A stretch of DNA of 64,000 bases from DASSUW01 sp963759375 (lineage in GTDB: Bacteria > Actinomycetota > Thermoleophilia > Solirubrobacterales > Solirubrobacteraceae). The first letter of the stretch is position 1. Each line of letters starts with the position of its first letter. The notes beneath the pieces are model-generated. The model worked only from the letters and a program-made list of their open reading frames with translations, was not told where the DNA came from and searched no databases. Both the position numbers and the translations under genes were made by a program. This document shows positions 52,456 through 60,060 of this stretch, piece after piece. The stretch spans positions 558,001 through 622,000 of the forward strand of contig CAVWYY010000006.1 of NCBI GenBank assembly GCA_963759375.1, written 5' to 3'.

Positions 52456-52857
52456 GTGGGTATCGCTGCAACACTCGATCTGATGCTCGCGCCCACGACG
52501 GCGGCTCCCGGTGGTGCACGAGCCGGGCTCGGCGCGTGGTTGGCACACGAGCACGCCGACAAGACGCTGATCGAGGTTTCGCTGCTGCTCGTCAGCGAGC
52601 TGGTGACCAACAGCGTCCGGCACGCCAGCACCGCCGCCGGCGCACGGGTGCATCTGAGCGCCTGGTTTCAGGCCACGACGTTGCGCATCGAGCTCTCCGA
52701 CAGCGGGGTCGACGGAAAGCTGTCGAGGCGACCACCGAGCCTGGAGGACGGCGGCGGCGGCTTCGGGCTCGACCTCATTGCCGCCCTCTCCAGCGCCTGG
52801 GGCGTCGATCGCGGCCCGCAGGGCACCACGGTCTGGCTGGAGCTGCCGGTTGACTAA
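52456..52857 (+). CDS. RsbW-like HATPase (anti-sigma factor candidate)
   Basis: A 133-residue GHKL ATPase domain protein from GTG 52456. N-box: LLLVSELVTNSVRHASTAAG near residues 45-64. G1: IELSDSGVDGKL. G2: GGGFGLDLIAALSSAWGVDR. No dimerisation or receiver domain, which is the form of anti-sigma kinases that phosphorylate STAS partners. It sits between MpsC-like and sigma-remnant genes, close to a STAS gene at 53273, so it is the best anti-sigma candidate in the window. It could instead be one of the many orphan ATP-binding proteins of Actinobacteria. Confidence 0.8.
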   Translation: MGIAATLDLMLAPTTAAPGGARAGLGAWLAHEHADKTLIEVSLLLVSELVTNSVRHASTAAGARVHLSAWFQATTLRIELSDSGVDGKLSRRPPSLEDGGGGFGLDLIAALSSAWGVDRGPQGTTVWLELPVD

Positions 52858-53039
52858 CGCTCGCTGTGCCCCGACCGGTTCGGAGCACAGTGAGCGGGTT
52901 CGATGCCGAGAAGATGATCCGGGTGACGTCCGTTGGTCCGCGGCCGGCGCACCGCTCCGCACAGTAGCCCTACCCACGGGCCGCAACCGGCATCCCTGGC
53001 GCGCATGGTTCTCCGACCGCGCGGGTACGCGTTCATCAG

Positions 53040-53092
53040 GTTGATAAGGGCACGACGACGGGGTCCGCGCCGCGGGCAGCGTCGACTGACCA
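53040..53092 (+). promoter_or_regulatory. Conserved stress-gene leader, copy C (sigma remnant)
   Basis: GTTGAT (53040), 15 bases, GGGTCC (53061-53066), then GCGGGCAGCGTCGACTGACC. This equals the upstream half of copies A (34075) and B (38712, minus). The match stops right after GACTGACC, where sigma region 4 coding sequence begins. The lower half with the ribosome-binding site is missing. Confidence 0.6.
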
Positions 53093-53276
53093 GCTCGGGG
53101 ACGTCCTCGACGATCGAGCGCGCGAGATCGTGCGGCTCCGCTTCGACGAGGACCTGATCCAGCGCGAGATCGCCGACCGCGTCGGCTGCTCGCAGATGCA
53201 CGTCTCACGCATCCTCACCGACACGCTCGCACGCCTGCGCGCCGCCGCCACCTTGTACGACACGGCGTTCGACTAA
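53088..53276 (+). pseudogene. Remnant of SigB-like sigma factor (region 4 only)
   Basis: About 62 codons encode DQLGDVLDDRAREIVRLRFD, then EDLIQREIADRVGCSQMHVS and RILTDTLARL, ending LYDTAFD. This is sigma region 4, closely similar to the end of the factor at 34168. Regions 2 and 3 are absent and no ATG or GTG lies at a usable place; the first in-frame GTG is inside region 4. An internal deletion seems to have joined the leader to the 3' end of the gene. Expression as a short region 4 peptide cannot be excluded. Confidence 0.75.
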
Positions 53277-53590
53277 CGGCGGCGGGACGAGTGGATCTCG
53301 AAGACGCGGGTGAGGCCGGTGAGCTCGAGCACCTTGAGGACGCTCTGGCCCGTCGCGACGAGCGTGAGGTCGCCCCCGGCGTCCCGCGCACGCTCGAGCC
53401 CGCCCAGCAGCACGCTGAGGCCGGCCGAGTCGATGAAGCCGACGCCCTCGAGGTCCACGACGACGTCCTGCCCGGGGTGCTCCTCGATCGCATCGACCAA
53501 CACGGTGCGCAGCTCCGGGGCGCCTTCGAGGTCGAGCTCGCCGTGCACGGCGATGACCGGCCCGGGGACCAGCTCCACGCGCAGGTTCAC
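53273..53590 (-). CDS. STAS-domain anti-anti-sigma factor
   Basis: A 105-residue RsbV-like protein from GTG 53590 (VNLRVELVPGPVIAVHGELD). The phosphorylation-site block is VVVDLEGVGFIDSAGLSVLL, with Ser in FIDSAG, followed by RARDAGGDLTLVATGQSVLK. It is a probable substrate of the RsbW-like ATPase at 52456 and of the RsbP phosphatase at 56552. It starts 1 bp after the glgX stop, so it is probably translated from the same mRNA. Confidence 0.87.
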   Translation of the reverse strand: MNLRVELVPGPVIAVHGELDLEGAPELRTVLVDAIEEHPGQDVVVDLEGVGFIDSAGLSVLLGGLERARDAGGDLTLVATGQSVLKVLELTGLTRVFEIHSSRRR

Positions 53591-53591
53591 G

Positions 53592-55688
53592 TCAGCCCGT
53601 CCTGCGGAACAGCGCCAGGCTGCGCGAGTCCACGGTCGTGGCGGCGGCGGCTTCGGCGCTCTCGCCCTCGTTGAGGGCATCGGCGGTGTCGAGCGTCCGC
53701 AGCCAGCGGGCGCCCCAGGCGATCGCGGGGATCGTGAAGCTGAGCGGCTCGTGATGGGCGTTGAAGAGCACGAGGAAGGAGTCGTCCACGACGCGCTCGC
53801 CGCGGGCGTCCGGACTCGGGATCGTCTCACCGTTGAGGAACACGCCGACCGCCTTCCCGAAGCCCGACGACCAGTCCTCGGCCTGCATCTCGGAACCGTC
53901 GGGCCGGAACCATGCGATGTCCGGGGCGTCCGCGCCGAGCGGCTCGCCGTGGAAGAAGTGGCGGCGCCGGAACACGGGATGCGCGCGCCGGAAGGCGATC
54001 AGCCGCTGCGTGAACGCGAGCAGGGCGCCGTCCTCGTGATCCCAGTCGAACCAGGAGATCTCGTTGTCCTGGCAGTAGGCGTTGTTGTTCCCCCGCTGGG
54101 TGCGACCGATCTCGTCGCCGCCGAGCAGCATCGGGATGCCCTGCGAGAGCAGGAGCGTGGCGAGGAAGTTGCGCCGCCGCCGCGCGCGGACGGCGAGCAC
54201 CTCGGCATCGTCGGTCGGACCCTCGGCGCCGGAGTTCCATGAGCGGTTGTGGCTCTCGCCGTCGGCCCCACCCTCCCCGTTCGCCTCGTTGTGCTTCTCG
54301 TCGTACGACACGAGGTCGTTGAGCGTGAAGCCGTCGTGCGAGGTCACGAAGTTCACGCTGGCCGATGGCGTCCGGCCGTCGTCCTCGTAGAGGTCTGAGC
54401 TGCCGGTCAGACGCGACGCGAACTCCCCGAGGGTCTGCGGCTCGGCGCGCCAGTAGTCGCGGAGCGTGTCCCGGTACTTGCCGTTCCACTCGGACCACAA
54501 CGGCGGGAAGTTGCCGACCTGGTATCCGCCCTCGCCGACGTCCCACGGCTCGGCGATCAGCTTGACGCGGGAGACGACCGGGTCCTGCTGGATGAGGTCG
54601 AAGAACGCCGACAGGCGGTCGACCTCGTGGAACTGGCGGGCGAGCGTGGAGGCGAGGTCGAAGCGGAAGCCGTCCACGTGCATCTCGGTGACCCAGTACC
54701 GCAGCGAGTCCATGATCAGCTGCAGCACATGCGGGTGCCGCATGTTGAGGCTGTTGCCGGTTCCGGTGGTGTCGTAGTAGTAGCGGCGATCGGCGTCCAC
54801 GAGCCGGTAGTACGCCGCGTTGTCGATGCCCTTGAACGAGAGCACCGGGCCCAGGTGGTTGCCCTCCGCGGTGTGGTTGTAGACCACGTCGAGGATGACC
54901 TCGATGCCGGCCGCATGCAGGTCCTTGACCATCCACTTGAACTCCTGGACCTGCTGGCCCTCCTGTCCCGACGACGAGTACTCGTTGTGCGGCGCCAGGT
55001 AGCCGATCGAGTTGTAGCCCCAGTAGTTGCGCAGGCCGCGATCGACGAGGTGCGAGTCGTGGATGAACTGGTGTACGGGCTGCAGCTCGACCGCCGTGAC
55101 CCCGAGCGCGAGCAGGTAGTCGATCGCGGCCGGATGCGCGAGGCCCGCGTAGGTCCCGCGCAGCGGCTCGGGGATGTCCGGGTGGGTTTGCGTGAAGCCC
55201 TTGACGTGGATCTCGTAGATCACGCTGTCATCGAGCGGCACCGCCGGCGCCCGGTCGTTCGCCCAGTCGAAGAACGGGCTGATGACGACCGACTTGGGCA
55301 TGAACGGCGCGCTGTCGTCGTCGTTGAACGAGTTCTCGGGATCCGCGAAGCGGTACGGGAACAGCGCCTCGTCCCAGCGCACGGCACCGTCGATCGCCAC
55401 CGCGTACGGGTCGAGCAGCAGCTTCGCCGGGTTCGACCGCACACCTCGCGCCGGGTCGTGCGGCCCGTGCACGCGGTATCCGTACCGCTGTCCAGGCCCG
55501 ATATTGCGCGCGTAGCCGTGCCACACCCACGCTGCCATCTCGGTGAGGGGCGTGCGCGTCTCCGTGCCGTCGACGTCGAACAGGCAGAGCTCGACGCGCT
55601 CCGCCGCCTCCGAGAAGATCGCGAAGTTGGTGCCGACGCCGTCGTAGGTGGCGCCGAGCGGGAACGGGCTTCCTGGCCAGAGCTGCAC
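53592..55688 (-). CDS. glgX: Glycogen debranching protein GlgX
   Basis: A 698-residue GH13 enzyme. N-terminal CBM48 domain (SPFPLGATYDGVGTNFAIFS). GH13 region I is VILDVVYNHTAEG, region II is VDGFRFDLASTLARQ with the nucleophile Asp, region III is VKLIAEPWDVGEGGYQVG with the Glu, and region IV is NFVTSHDGFTLNDL. It hydrolyses alpha-1,6 branches of limit-dextrin glycogen. GTG start. Being co-directional with the STAS gene suggests carbon-store use during stress. Confidence 0.93.
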   Translation of the reverse strand: MQLWPGSPFPLGATYDGVGTNFAIFSEAAERVELCLFDVDGTETRTPLTEMAAWVWHGYARNIGPGQRYGYRVHGPHDPARGVRSNPAKLLLDPYAVAIDGAVRWDEALFPYRFADPENSFNDDDSAPFMPKSVVISPFFDWANDRAPAVPLDDSVIYEIHVKGFTQTHPDIPEPLRGTYAGLAHPAAIDYLLALGVTAVELQPVHQFIHDSHLVDRGLRNYWGYNSIGYLAPHNEYSSSGQEGQQVQEFKWMVKDLHAAGIEVILDVVYNHTAEGNHLGPVLSFKGIDNAAYYRLVDADRRYYYDTTGTGNSLNMRHPHVLQLIMDSLRYWVTEMHVDGFRFDLASTLARQFHEVDRLSAFFDLIQQDPVVSRVKLIAEPWDVGEGGYQVGNFPPLWSEWNGKYRDTLRDYWRAEPQTLGEFASRLTGSSDLYEDDGRTPSASVNFVTSHDGFTLNDLVSYDEKHNEANGEGGADGESHNRSWNSGAEGPTDDAEVLAVRARRRRNFLATLLLSQGIPMLLGGDEIGRTQRGNNNAYCQDNEISWFDWDHEDGALLAFTQRLIAFRRAHPVFRRRHFFHGEPLGADAPDIAWFRPDGSEMQAEDWSSGFGKAVGVFLNGETIPSPDARGERVVDDSFLVLFNAHHEPLSFTIPAIAWGARWLRTLDTADALNEGESAEAAAATTVDSRSLALFRRTG

Positions 55689-55749
55689 TCGGCTGCCTTA
55701 CCCGGCTGCGGACGTCGGCATCCAGCGCATCGGACCTAGAATCATCGGT

Positions 55750-56541
55750 GTGGACGTGCTGCGCCGCAACAACGTCAACGTGAGCGGTGACCCGGAGGGC
55801 CGGCCGGCGATTTTCGCCCATGGGTTCGGGTGCGACCAGCACATGTGGCGGTTCGTGGCGCCGGCTTTCGAGGCGGACCACCGCGTCGTCCTCTTCGATC
55901 ACGTGGGCGCGGGAGCGTCCGACCTGGCCGCCTTCGACCCTGAGCGCTACGGGAGCCTGGACGGCTACGCCGACGACGTGCTGGAGATCTGCCGGGAGCT
56001 CGATCTGTCCGATGCGATGTTCGTCGGGCACTCGGTTAGCGCGATGATCGGCGTGCTGGCCGCGACCCGCGAGCCGGGCCGCATCAGCACCCTCGTGCTC
56101 GTCGGCCCGTCCCCCCGGTACATCGACGCCGACGGCTACACCGGCGGCTTCTCGCAGGCCGACATCGAGGAGCTGCTGGACTCGATGGACAGCAACTTCC
56201 TCGGCTGGTCGAGCACGATGGCTCCGGTGATCATGGGCAACGACGACCGGCCGGAGCTCGGGGCCGAGCTCACGAGCAGCTTCTGCCGCACGGACCCGGA
56301 CATCGCCGCTCACTTCGCCCGGGTCACGTTCACCTCCGACAACCGGGCCGATCTCGCGGCTGTCCACGTCCCGACGCTCGTGCTCCAGTGCGCGGATGAC
56401 GCCATCGCCCCGCGTGCCGTCGGCGAGTACGTGCACCGGCAGATCCCGGGCTCGACGTTCGTGCAGCTCGCCGCGACCGGCCACTGCCCGAACCTCAGCG
56501 CGCCCGAGGAGACGGTCGACGCCATCCGGGCCTTCGTCTGA
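55750..56541 (+). CDS. rsbQ: RsbQ-like alpha/beta hydrolase (stress signalling)
   Basis: A 263-residue hydrolase that follows the RsbQ pattern over its full length: RRNNVNVSGDPEGRPAIFAH, GFGCDQHMWRFVAPAFEADH and FDHVGAGASDLAAFDPERYG. The nucleophile is in VGHSVSAMIGV, the acid in LQCADDAIAP and the His in AATGHCPNLSAPE. In Bacillus subtilis RsbQ is needed for RsbP phosphatase activity under energy stress. Here too the next gene encodes an RsbP-like phosphatase. GTG 55750 fits the family start. Confidence 0.9.
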   Translation: MDVLRRNNVNVSGDPEGRPAIFAHGFGCDQHMWRFVAPAFEADHRVVLFDHVGAGASDLAAFDPERYGSLDGYADDVLEICRELDLSDAMFVGHSVSAMIGVLAATREPGRISTLVLVGPSPRYIDADGYTGGFSQADIEELLDSMDSNFLGWSSTMAPVIMGNDDRPELGAELTSSFCRTDPDIAAHFARVTFTSDNRADLAAVHVPTLVLQCADDAIAPRAVGEYVHRQIPGSTFVQLAATGHCPNLSAPEETVDAIRAFV

Positions 56542-56551
56542 CGCCGGCGCT

Positions 56552-58105
56552 GTGACCGGGTTCGACGAGCAGGCCGAGGACCTGTTCGAGAACGCGCCCT
56601 GCGGCTACCTCTCGGCGGCGCCGGACGGGACGCTCCTCCGCGTCAACGCGACGTTCCTCGAGTGGACGGGCTACCGCCGCGAGGAGCTCGTCGGCGTCAA
56701 GCGTTTCCAGGACCTGCTCAGCGTCGGCGGTCGGATCTACCACGAGACGCACTACGCGCCGATGCTGCGCCTGCAGGGCTCGGTGCGCGAGATCGCCGTC
56801 GACATCGTCGGCGCCAACGGCGACCGCCTCCCGGTGCTCGTCAACTCCGTGCTCGTGCGCGACGCCGAGGGCACGCCCGAGCTCGTGCGGACGACGGTGT
56901 TCGACGCGACCGAGCGCAAGCGCTACGAGCGCGAGCTGCTGGCGGCCCGGGACCGCGAGCGCGCGGCGCGCGAGCGGATCGAGCGCCTCCAGCGGATGAC
57001 GGCCGCGCTCGCTGTCGCGCCCGACGCGCGGACGGTCGCCGCGGTGATGATCGACGAGCTCTCGGCGGTGTTCAGCCCCGCCGGGATCGCCGTGGCCGTC
57101 CGGGACCCGGCGAGCCACGAGCTCGACGTGGTGGCCCGCCGCGGGGTCGTCGACCAGGCCGCCGCTGAGTCGCTCCCGCTCGGCGCGGCCGGTCAGCTGT
57201 GGCTCGGCTTCGACGAACCACGGGCCTGGGAGCGCGACGAGCGCGACTTCCTCAGCGCCTGCGCGGCCCAGACGGGTCTCGCGCTCGAGCGCGCACGGCT
57301 TCACCAGCGGACGGCGGACGTCGCCGTGGTGCTGCAGCGCAGCCTGCTCGCCGGAGATCCGCCGGTGGACCCGCGGTTCGAGGTGGCGACCGTCTATCAC
57401 CCCGCCGTCGAGGATCTCGAGGTCGGCGGCGACTGGCACGACGCCTTCCGGCTACCGGCCGGCACGATCGGCATCGCGGTGGGTGACGTGGTCGGCCGCG
57501 GGCTGCTCGCGGCAACCGCGATGGGACAGCTCCGCAGCGCCGTCCGCGCCCTGGCCGGCGCCGGCCTCGAGCCGGCCGCCGTGCTCCGACATCTCGACAC
57601 CTTCGTCGAGCAGGTGAGCACCGCCCGCTACGCCACGCTCGCCTATGCCGAGGTCGACCCTCACACCCGCGAGGTCACGTTCGCGTCCGCCGGCCACCTC
57701 CCGCCGGTCATCTTCGACGCGGCGAACGAGCCGTACCTGTACATGGAAGGCCGCTCCACGCCGCTCGGCGTGACGTCGCCCCGCCCCGATGCCACCTTGA
57801 CCCTCCCGCCCGACGGCGGCTTCCTCCTCTACACGGACGGTCTCGTCGAGCGCAGGGGCGAGCCGATCGACGCCGGGCTCGAGCGCCTGCTCGCCGCCAT
57901 CCGCTCGACGTCAGCGCAGGAGCTCGTCAGCACGCTCCCCGAGTTGCTCGCCGAGCAGGGCGCTCCCGACGACGACGTCTGCCTGCTCAGCTTCCGCTTC
58001 CGGCCGAGCGGTCCGAGCGGACGGGGCGATACGCCCGAGGAGCGCGCTGAGCGCAACCCCGACACCCGTGTCAGTGCGGGAGGCGAGCGCACAGGCGTCC
58101 GGTGA
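56552..58105 (+). CDS. rsbP: RsbP-like PAS-GAF-PP2C phosphatase
   Basis: A 517-residue protein from GTG 56552, 10 bp after rsbQ. PAS domain (~10-130): ENAPCGYLSAAPDGTLLRVN. Short coiled coil (ELLAARDRERAARERIERLQ). GAF-like domain (~150-270). SpoIIE/PP2C domain (~285-490): LEVGGDWHDAFRL, AVGDVVGRGLLAATAMGQLR, FASAGHLPPV and LYTDGLVERRGE. It should dephosphorylate STAS proteins and so release a SigB-type factor. Bacillus RsbP lacks the GAF domain, so this version may take a second signal. Its 3' end overlaps the next gene by 35 bp. Confidence 0.88.
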   Translation: MTGFDEQAEDLFENAPCGYLSAAPDGTLLRVNATFLEWTGYRREELVGVKRFQDLLSVGGRIYHETHYAPMLRLQGSVREIAVDIVGANGDRLPVLVNSVLVRDAEGTPELVRTTVFDATERKRYERELLAARDRERAARERIERLQRMTAALAVAPDARTVAAVMIDELSAVFSPAGIAVAVRDPASHELDVVARRGVVDQAAAESLPLGAAGQLWLGFDEPRAWERDERDFLSACAAQTGLALERARLHQRTADVAVVLQRSLLAGDPPVDPRFEVATVYHPAVEDLEVGGDWHDAFRLPAGTIGIAVGDVVGRGLLAATAMGQLRSAVRALAGAGLEPAAVLRHLDTFVEQVSTARYATLAYAEVDPHTREVTFASAGHLPPVIFDAANEPYLYMEGRSTPLGVTSPRPDATLTLPPDGGFLLYTDGLVERRGEPIDAGLERLLAAIRSTSAQELVSTLPELLAEQGAPDDDVCLLSFRFRPSGPSGRGDTPEERAERNPDTRVSAGGERTGVR

Positions 58106-58547
58106 TCGTCTCCGTGAAGGCGCCGGTCTGGAGGTTCTCCGTGCCGGCGAGCGTCAGGTCACCGGTGACTCCGGTGAACGCGCCCGTGCCCCGCACGCTG
58201 GTCGAGCGGGAGACGAACGCGCCTGTCGCGGTGTTGAACGAGCCGTCGACCTGCGCGGTGAGCGTGCCGATCCGGGTGGTGAACACGATCGGTCCGGTGA
58301 ACGTGACCGTGGGTGGGTCGCCGCCGGTGGGCGTGAACGTGGCGTCCGTCGTGCCCAGGAGCACGCCGTGACTCGTGATCCTCGCGGTGGTCCTGAAGTT
58401 GCCGAGGTCCTGGCCGACGCCGGTCGCGATGACCGGCACGCAGATGCGCGATCTCGTCGCTCCAGAGGCGTTCGCCGGCGCGACCACGAAGGCCGACGCG
58501 ATGAGTGTGGCGGCCGTCACCTGTAGGACCTTGCGCAGCATGATCAT
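58071..58547 (-). CDS. Secreted beta-strand-rich protein of unknown function
   Basis: A 158-residue protein with a Sec signal peptide (MLRKVLQVTAATLIASAFVV, cleavage after APANA). The mature part is Thr/Gly-rich and strand-like (ATFTPTGGDPPTVTFTGPIV, FNTATGAFVSRSTSVRGTGA), with Cys near each end (RICVPV, RLCARLPH). The repeating GAFTG pattern suggests a small barrel, somewhat like allene-oxide-cyclase-type or dirigent folds; this is only a suggestion. ATG 58541 is an alternative to 58547. Confidence 0.65.
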   Translation of the reverse strand: MIMLRKVLQVTAATLIASAFVVAPANASGATRSRICVPVIATGVGQDLGNFRTTARITSHGVLLGTTDATFTPTGGDPPTVTFTGPIVFTTRIGTLTAQVDGSFNTATGAFVSRSTSVRGTGAFTGVTGDLTLAGTENLQTGAFTETITGRLCARLPH

Positions 58548-58649
58548 CGACCCTTCGCCGTCGTTGATCCGCGTCGTCGGTGGGCGCGCGGTAAGCCGAC
58601 GCTACGCCCGCGGTCGGGCAGCGTCAACCGCCGCGCACGCCGTCTGGCC

Positions 58650-58862
58650 TTGACGACGGTTGCTCTGTTGACAGATGCTCTCGGCATGCTCGTTCTGCGC
58701 CTGCTCTACACGGCGGTCGTGATGGTCGTGGTGATCTGGATGCTGCGCGCCGGCAACCCCGTTGGAGGGCTCCTAGTGGTGCCGGCCGCCGCAGTGTGGC
58801 TCCGCCGGGAGGCTGAGTCTGGACGGCTGGCTACGCGCGTTCGTCGAGCGCTCCGCCAGTAG
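58650..58862 (+). CDS. Small membrane protein
   Basis: A 70-residue protein from TTG 58650 (MTTVALLTDALGMLVLRLLY) with two likely helices (LVLRLLYTAVVMVVVIWMLR; GGLLVVPAAAVWLRR) and a basic tail. ATG 58686 is an alternative start. It overlaps the convergent TetR gene by 32 bp. No family recognised, and expression is uncertain. Confidence 0.45.
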   Translation: MTTVALLTDALGMLVLRLLYTAVVMVVVIWMLRAGNPVGGLLVVPAAAVWLRREAESGRLATRVRRALRQ

Positions 58863-59394
58863 CGGTCTCGTCCAGCCGGAGTGCGGCGAGCCCGGCTCGC
58901 GCTCGGTCGGGCGGTGTTCCCTCGGCGACGGCCAGCAGCGCCGCTCGCCAGGCCGCCGCCAGCATCCTGCCGATCGGGGTGCGGCCGCCGTCGCTGATCT
59001 CGGCGAGCAGGTCCGACACCGGGTCGACGTCCCGGGCGGGATGAGGCTCGCCGAGGAGCCGCAGGAAGCCCTGGCGGACCGCGAAGTCAAAGCCGACAAG
59101 GAGCGCGCTGTGCACGGCGCCGGCATCGCCGCGCGCCGCCGCGGCGCCCTCCATCCGGTCGAGCAGGCGCTGCTCGGCCTCGGCGCGCACGAAGCCGTAG
59201 AGCCCGATCTTGCTGCCGAAGTGGTGGTAGAGGGAACCCGTGGTCACGCCGGCGGCGGCCGCCAGGTCGGCGACGCTGACCTCGTCGAAGCCCCGCCGTC
59301 CGAAGTCCTCGAGCGCGCGGAGGGCGAGCCGGCCCTTGGCCGAGGTCGATACGGGAATCCACTCGCGCACGTATGTATAATCGCACTCTGCCAT
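58831..59394 (-). CDS. TetR-family transcriptional regulator
   Basis: A 187-residue repressor. Helix-turn-helix at residues ~18-65: GRLALRALEDFGRRGFDEVS, then VADLAAAAGVTTGSLYHHFG and SKIGLYGFV. The C-terminal ligand domain is variable. ATG 59394 is used; GTG 59370 (VREWIPVSTSAKG) is an alternative that would leave the TATAAT box (59376-59381) intergenic. It is divergent from a VOC gene, with a dyad operator candidate between them. Confidence 0.85.
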   Translation of the reverse strand: MAECDYTYVREWIPVSTSAKGRLALRALEDFGRRGFDEVSVADLAAAAGVTTGSLYHHFGSKIGLYGFVRAEAEQRLLDRMEGAAAARGDAGAVHSALLVGFDFAVRQGFLRLLGEPHPARDVDPVSDLLAEISDGGRTPIGRMLAAAWRAALLAVAEGTPPDRARAGLAALRLDETATGGALDERA

Positions 59395-59396
59395 GA

Positions 59397-59411
59397 CGTA
59401 ATCGAGTTACG
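59397..59411. promoter_or_regulatory. TetR operator candidate
   Basis: CGTAA-TCGAG-TTACG is a perfect 5-bp inverted repeat with a 5-base centre, between the TetR start and the VOC gene at 59424. A TATAAT sequence lies 16 bp before it on the plus strand. A repressor bound there would block the VOC promoter and the tetR start. Confidence 0.45.
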
Positions 59412-59423
59412 GAGGCCAGGGCG

Positions 59424-59774
59424 ATGAAGCTGGAGTTCCTGTACACGCCGGTCACGGACCTCAAGGCGGCGCTGGCCCTGTACCGGGACGCGCTCGGCTG
59501 GGAGGAGGCGTGGCGGGAGGGCGACTCGACCGTGAGCCTCCAGCTGCCCGGCACCGACGTGCTGCTCATGCTCGACGAGACGGAATCCGGTCAGGGCGTC
59601 GGGCCGATCTTCGTGGTCGAGAGCGTCGAGAAGTTCCACGCCGAGCGGCCGGGCGAGCTCCGCACTCGAGAGGAGCCGCAGGAGATCCCGGGCGGCTCCA
59701 TGGCCACCTACGAGGACACATCCGGGCATCCGATCTACGTTCTCGACCAAGCGCTGGAGTCGAGCGGGACGTAA
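59424..59774 (+). CDS. VOC-fold (glyoxalase/bleomycin-resistance-like) protein
   Basis: A 116-residue single VOC unit: MKLEFLYTPVTDLKAALALY, then RDALGWEEAWREGDSTVSLQ and ending ATYEDTSGHPIYVLDQAL. Members are small metalloenzymes or binding proteins that dimerise. A GGAGG site precedes the ATG. It is likely repressed by the divergent TetR. A strong hairpin terminator follows 28 bp after the stop. Confidence 0.82.
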   Translation: MKLEFLYTPVTDLKAALALYRDALGWEEAWREGDSTVSLQLPGTDVLLMLDETESGQGVGPIFVVESVEKFHAERPGELRTREEPQEIPGGSMATYEDTSGHPIYVLDQALESSGT

Positions 59775-59801
59775 GCCACCGATGCCGGGCGCACAGACTG
59801 A

Positions 59802-59827
59802 AGACCCCGCGGGTGAGCGCGGGGTCT
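59802..59827. terminator. Bidirectional hairpin terminator
   Basis: AGACCCCGCG-GGTGAG-CGCGGGGTCT is a perfect 10-bp stem with a 6-base loop between the convergent VOC gene (ends 59774) and the small gene at 59851-60057. Confidence 0.8.
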
Positions 59828-59850
59828 CCAGTGCTGCCGTGGCGAGAGCG

Positions 59851-60057
59851 TCAAGCCGGGATGACGATGTGCTTGACCTCCGCCATGTAACGCCCGGCGG
59901 CCGCTGAGGCCTCGTCCGGGGTGTCCCCCTTCTGGCGCGCGTCCATGTAGGCGGCGTACCAGTCCGGCCACTTGTGCGGCGGGGCGACCGCCTCATACGC
60001 CCCGTGATGGATCGCGGTCTCGATCAGGAGCTGCGACAGGGCTTCGACGTTGGTCAT
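59851..60057 (-). CDS. Conserved small protein found with VOC genes
   Basis: A 68-residue protein (MTNVEALSQLLIETAIHHGA, YEAVAPPHKWPDWYAAYMDA). The HHGAYEAxAPPHKWxDWYAAY pattern recurs in small actinobacterial proteins of unknown function, often next to glyoxalase-like genes, as here (3 bp after the VOC gene stop at 60061). No membrane helix. Probably co-transcribed with that VOC gene. Confidence 0.7.
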   Translation of the reverse strand: MTNVEALSQLLIETAIHHGAYEAVAPPHKWPDWYAAYMDARQKGDTPDEASAAAGRYMAEVKHIVIPA

Positions 60058-60060
60058 CGC

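Noticed and set aside
52858..53039. Possible tRNA or small RNA in the gap after the RsbW-like gene
   Set aside because: No cloverleaf, CCA end or terminator hairpin can be drawn; only the conserved leader copy C at the end is supported.
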